This document shows, piece after piece, positions 62,423 to 64,000 of a DNA stretch of 64,000 nucleotides. Below the pieces are notes generated by a model. The model searched no databases and was not told where the DNA came from. It saw nothing but the letters and a program-made list of their open reading frames with translations. The DNA comes from Xanthocytophaga agilis (lineage in GTDB: Bacteria > Bacteroidota > Bacteroidia > Cytophagales > 172606-1): positions 248,001-312,000 of the forward strand of contig NZ_JASJOU010000002.1 in assembly GCF_030068605.1 (NCBI RefSeq), read 5' to 3'. Positions within the stretch are counted from its first letter, which is position 1. Each line of letters opens with the position of its first letter. The position numbers were made by a program, and so were the translations under genes.

Positions 62423-63400
62423 ATGAAAATACTGGCTCTGCACTTACACAGTTTTATAGAGTATGCCCAACTCAGGGGTGTGTCCAGAAGGGAGATACTT
62501 TCTGTAATGACGACTCCACCAGAGAACTTTCTTCAGGAAGCAGCAACAGTAAGTAGTGAGGATTTTTTTGCTGCTATCAATTTTATTACTACAAGCCTAA
62601 AAGACGACCTCTTAGGTATACGGTTGGGAAACTTTCTGAATATGAATTCCCTGGGGTTAATCTATCAGATTTCTCTGCAAGCTACTACTATCGAAGAAGC
62701 TCTGTTTTATTTAAATAACTACATAGACAACACCATTCGGGTTGTGCAGCCCGAAATTCAGTTTATAAAAGATCGTATTATTATCAATTTGTCTACAGAC
62801 GGAGATAAATCTGAAGCTAGTACTATAGTGCTGGAAAGTCTGTTGACTATCATCTCCCGCGAACTAGCCATGATGACAGCGCAGCCACTGGACTTTCAGT
62901 TATTCTCACCTGCCTGTTCTCCTGACTATCCATCCGAATGGCAACAAGGTAAAAGTTTTGCTATCTCATTTAAGGCTGCGCTTTTAAAAGCTTCACTACA
63001 GGACATAAGCCGATTACACCTGGATGCGTTGATTCCTGAATACCTGAAACTGATTGAAACAATGAAGCTGGAACCCACTTTTTCGAGCAAAGTAAAAATT
63101 GCATCTCTGAATATGGCTAAACCAGAATTACCTGCTCTGGAAAAAATAGCCGATGTGTTCAATCTCACTCCCAGAACATTACAACGTCGGTTAAGTACTG
63201 AACAGACAACCTTCAGACAGATCATAGACGATCTGAAAAAACAAATTTCGTATATGTTGCTTCAACATAATCGCTTTTCCGTTGCAGATGTATCTTACGT
63301 TTTAGGATATTCGGAGCCAGCTGCTTTTATTCATTCATTTAAAAAATGGTATGGTAATTCACCAGAAAAGGTCCGGACACGTCTGGCTGTATCAGCCTAA
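62423..63400 (+). CDS. AraC family transcriptional regulator (OruR/AraC arabinose-binding-like N-terminus)
   Basis: The 325-residue protein has an N-terminal ligand-binding-like region of the OruR/PF12625 type (about 1-190; DDLLGIRLGNFLNMNSLGLI, EALFYLNNYIDN) and a C-terminal double HTH (about 230-320; ALEKIADVFNLTPRTLQRRLSTEQTTFRQIIDDL, SVADVSYVLGYSEPAAFIHSFKKWYGNSPEKVR). The latter has the classic AraC second HTH pattern. It is divergent from the membrane protein/NTF2-like pair, with overlapping promoters. Confidence 0.92.
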   Translation: MKILALHLHSFIEYAQLRGVSRREILSVMTTPPENFLQEAATVSSEDFFAAINFITTSLKDDLLGIRLGNFLNMNSLGLIYQISLQATTIEEALFYLNNYIDNTIRVVQPEIQFIKDRIIINLSTDGDKSEASTIVLESLLTIISRELAMMTAQPLDFQLFSPACSPDYPSEWQQGKSFAISFKAALLKASLQDISRLHLDALIPEYLKLIETMKLEPTFSSKVKIASLNMAKPELPALEKIADVFNLTPRTLQRRLSTEQTTFRQIIDDLKKQISYMLLQHNRFSVADVSYVLGYSEPAAFIHSFKKWYGNSPEKVRTRLAVSA

Positions 63401-63419
63401 TCTTTCTCAGAAAAGATAG

Positions 63420-63427
63420 TATTTTTG
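63420..63427 (+). promoter_or_regulatory. putative -7 element of the terminal lipoprotein gene
   Basis: TATTTTTG matches TAnnTTTG, 22 nt before the ATG at 63450. No -33 element was found. Confidence 0.4.
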
Positions 63428-63449
63428 CTGGCGATCCATTTGTCAATAT

Positions 63450-64000
63450 ATGCGAAGCCGGTACCATACAATAGTTCTAGTAACCATTCTCTTATTCCTG
63501 TTACAATCCTGCTCATCAGAGCATAAACCCCATGCTTCGTTTTATTACTGGAAAAGCACTTTCAGACTATCTAAAACAGACAGCAGCTATCTGGCTCAGT
63601 TGCAGGTAAAACAGATCAATGTAAAGTTTTTTGATGTGGACTGGAATTTTGAAGCAGGCAAGGCTCTACCTGTAGCAGAGATCCGGTTCACAGAACAAGT
63701 TCCAAATGGATTATCTATTATTCCGACTATTTTCATTACCAACCGCACTATGGTCCAGATTCCTGTCAGTCAGGTTTCGGACTTGGCCACTAAGATTACA
63801 ACAAAAATTCGTTCTATAGCCGATAGTAATCATCTTTCCATAAAAGAGATTCAATTAGATTGTGACTGGTCTGAAAAATCCCGTGAGAAGTTTTTTTTAC
63901 TGGCATCTCTGGTAAAGAAAAACATTGCCAGACAATCCATACAGATCTCTGCCACCATTCGACTTCATCAGTTAAAGTACACAGGTCGGGCAGGCATTCC
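63450..64000 (+). CDS. lipoprotein of unknown function, 3' end outside window
   Basis: The frame opens at ATG 63450 and stays open to the window end (183 codons). The N-terminus MRSRYHTIVLVTILLFLLQS is followed by lipid Cys21 (LLQSCSS). The mature part, with FYYWKSTFRLS, QLQVKQINVKFFDVDWN, IQLDCDWSEKSREKFF and SATIRLHQLKYTGRAGI, resembles a conserved Bacteroidota lipoprotein family with a barrel-like, glycosidase-like pattern (from memory, no proven function). It runs co-directionally after the AraC gene with its own -7 element. Confidence 0.65.
   Translation, partial: MRSRYHTIVLVTILLFLLQSCSSEHKPHASFYYWKSTFRLSKTDSSYLAQLQVKQINVKFFDVDWNFEAGKALPVAEIRFTEQVPNGLSIIPTIFITNRTMVQIPVSQVSDLATKITTKIRSIADSNHLSIKEIQLDCDWSEKSREKFFLLASLVKKNIARQSIQISATIRLHQLKYTGRAGI

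Noticed and set aside
1..64000. tRNA, rRNA, CRISPR arrays, toxin-antitoxin pairs or prophage genes
   Set aside because: No such pattern was seen on either strand when reading the gaps; a covariance-model search was not possible.

Overview
The window looks like a chromosomal segment of a Bacteroidota species, most likely of the class Cytophagia (Cytophaga/Xanthocytophaga-like). The reasons are AT-rich DNA, start sites with little Shine-Dalgarno character, several promoters of the Bacteroidota type (TTTG, 17-23 nt, TAnnTTTG), a secreted protein with a type IX secretion sorting domain, many lipoproteins with SPaseII lipoboxes, and families common in this group (DUF4468, DUF4260, DUF2141, TPR-HTH regulators, IcmF). 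I see no rRNA, tRNA, CRISPR array, phage or intact insertion sequence. Most genes are single units or short operons separated by near-perfect hairpin terminators.

1-9.2 kb: the end of a small secreted protein, etfA, a bifunctional-nuclease/UVR protein, a lipoprotein of the cholesterol-dependent cytolysin (CDC) family, an APC permease, a CNT nucleoside transporter, an ROK sugar kinase and an SDR that lacks a canonical start codon. 9.2-16.1 kb: a small biosynthetic locus with a Sfp-type PPTase, a divergent one-module NRPS (formyltransferase, half condensation domain, adenylation domain with a cysteine-like code, carrier protein, thioesterase) and a DUF418 membrane protein. 16-25 kb: a repeat-rich intergenic region, a HEAT/DUF4132 protein, then hisH, phhA and trpA on the minus strand, each apart from its usual operon, with menD divergent from trpA, and a DUF2141 protein.

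25-31.5 kb: a T9SS-exported beta-helix protein; a peroxide-defence cluster (ohr, doxX-like, gpx, ohrR) preceded by two identical-architecture palindromes that are good OhrR operator candidates; a DUF4260 protein; an L,D-transpeptidase that probably shares an operon with a sialate O-acetylesterase. 33.7-36.4 kb: a galactokinase/arabinokinase-like protein in which all three GHMP motifs are lost (a likely pseudokinase), followed by a second DUF418 protein. 37-42.4 kb: a soluble GAF-PAS sensor, a small hypothetical, a vanadium haloperoxidase-like lipoprotein, a YdcZ-type transporter, an ECF sigma factor and a small membrane protein. 42.5-48.2 kb: an RND efflux operon (adaptor, pump, TolC).

48.5-64 kb: a DUF4468 protein, DedA, a secreted Hint-domain protein, lipoprotein MsrA, a TPR-HTH regulator, a hotdog thioesterase, a fused acyl-CoA mutase (IcmF), GpmA, a prohibitin-like lipoprotein, an NTF2-like/membrane-protein pair with a divergent AraC regulator whose promoter overlaps theirs, and the start of a lipoprotein cut by the window edge.

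The strongest leads are the F-C'-A(Cys)-T-TE synthetase locus, the GHMP pseudokinase plus DUF418 pair, the CDC-family lipoprotein, the OhrR operator pair and the Hint protein. All functions are from reading the sequence and recalled family motifs; no database search was run.
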